DNA of 64,000 nucleotides from Archilochus colubris. Lineage: Eukaryota; Chordata; Aves; Apodiformes; Trochilidae. The notes under the pieces are model-generated. The model was not told the DNA's origin, searched no databases, and was given only the letters and a program-made list of their open reading frames with translations. The stretch is taken from the NCBI GenBank assembly GCA_023079485.1, contig CM041090.1:36358874-36422873 (forward strand), written 5' to 3'. Positions 63,501 to 64,000 of this stretch are shown piece after piece. The stretch's first letter is position 1. Each line of letters opens with the position of its first letter. The position numbers were made by a program, and so were the translations under genes.

Positions 63501-64000
63501 TGTCACTAAAATTAATGATGACCAGCACAAAACAATTAACTTCTAAAAGATTTAGAGGACAATTTAGATGTGATATTAGAAATTTTACGTGCTGGAGGAT
63601 TCCAGTGTAGGGCTCTCTCCAGTAACTTAGTATTTTCAGAAATCCTGATTCATAATATGGCATAATCTTGCACATTAGTTACTGCCAAACATTAATTTTA
63701 AATCAATAAAGATAGTCCTTGGTACAGAATATGCTGAAGAGATGTGGGAAGTAGAAGCCATGGCTGAATGTTTTAGCAAATCCTCATATTATTGGAGGTG
63801 CTTTTAGACAGACAGCTATGCAAGAGCAGGTGACAGTGGTTCCACTAGTAACACCGATGGAGAACTGGAGAATGTTTGATGTTCTCCAAGAATGCATTAA
63901 TATGTTAATAAATTTATAAAGAAGAAAAATTATTCCAGAAATTTAAAAGACAACTCTTTGTAACACAAATAGTGTTCTGTATGTAGACCTCTAAAAAGGA
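57575..64000 (+). other. ESR2: Start of ESR2 intron 3 (continues beyond the window)
   Basis: Begins with GTGAGT. I searched the remaining 6.4 kb by eye for the next exon, which in family members encodes GSRRERCGYR and the start of the ligand-binding domain, and found nothing similar, so the intron is at least 6.4 kb. It includes an 18-base poly(T) run at 57680-57697 and a repeat-like area at 62640-63290. Both strands are open across about 60483-60884, but neither product is recognisable. Confidence 0.85.
62640..63290. repeat. Repeat-like region with degenerate CCAGTARCTGG units, possibly an old LTR
   Basis: The 11-mer CCAGTAACTGG/CCAGTAGCTGG occurs at 62701-62711, 62841-62851 and 62872-62882, with looser copies at 62962-62972 (CTGGCAGCTGG) and 62991-63001 (CTAGTAGCTGT). 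The first two sit in a longer shared block (ATGGATCCTTCCAGTAACTG versus ATGGATGCCTCCAGTAACTG). Such internal repetition is reminiscent of avian ERVL-type LTRs, but I could not find TG...CA ends with a target duplication, so the class is uncertain. The open frames at 62667-63008 and 62810-63004 are not called as genes. Confidence 0.4.

Noticed and set aside
57575..64000. A possible ESR2 exon 4 in the right end of the window
   Set aside because: No sequence resembling the hinge or ligand-binding-domain start was found on the + strand.

Overview
The window looks like bird nuclear DNA. It is AT-rich and gene-poor. Its recognisable interspersed repeats are nearly all 5'-truncated CR1 LINE fragments, the dominant transposon of avian genomes, and no mammalian-type SINEs were seen. 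The one gene recognised is ESR2 (estrogen receptor beta), on the + strand, and its predicted N-terminus is longer than the human protein. The exact bird cannot be named from this sequence.

Layout. Positions 1-200 are a GC- and CpG-rich patch cut by the window edge. It is probably part of a CpG-island promoter: either a distal untranslated first exon of ESR2 or the 5' end of a divergent neighbour (MTHFD1 sits upstream of ESR2 in human). From about 0.2 to 47.1 kb I find no protein-coding exon. This stretch is intergenic DNA or a very long 5' intron. It holds CR1 fragments (294-830, 5517-5726, 7868-8060, 15087-15165, 16440-17290, 22862-22905, 29520-29590, 39455-39860, 42262-42600), microsatellites, a 101-base tract with no G on the + strand (20989-21089), and two pieces of an apparently palindromic old repeat.

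ESR2. The first coding exon (47222-47655) carries the start codon and the A/B (AF-1) region. Exon 2 (54547-54722) encodes the end of A/B and the first zinc finger. Exon 3 (57458-57574) encodes the second zinc finger. All splice sites are GT-AG and the reading frame is maintained (434 + 176 + 117 nt, 242 complete codons plus one base). The hinge and ligand-binding-domain exons lie beyond the right edge, since the last 6.4 kb is intron 3.

The most unusual object is in ESR2 intron 1: a 356-bp foldback element (51668-52023). It has 131-bp terminal inverted repeats about 90% identical to each other, TG...CA ends and a 6-bp target duplication. I could not assign it to a family. Each arm carries an inward-facing CCAATAAAAGG box and a TGCGCATG motif. 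Transcribed within the ESR2 pre-mRNA it would form a long hairpin. A second curiosity in the same intron is a CR1 copy (49608-49824) whose reverse-transcriptase part is joined directly to the CR1 3'-terminal repeats.

No tRNA, rRNA, small RNA gene or CRISPR array was recognised. Repeat boundaries are read by eye and are approximate.
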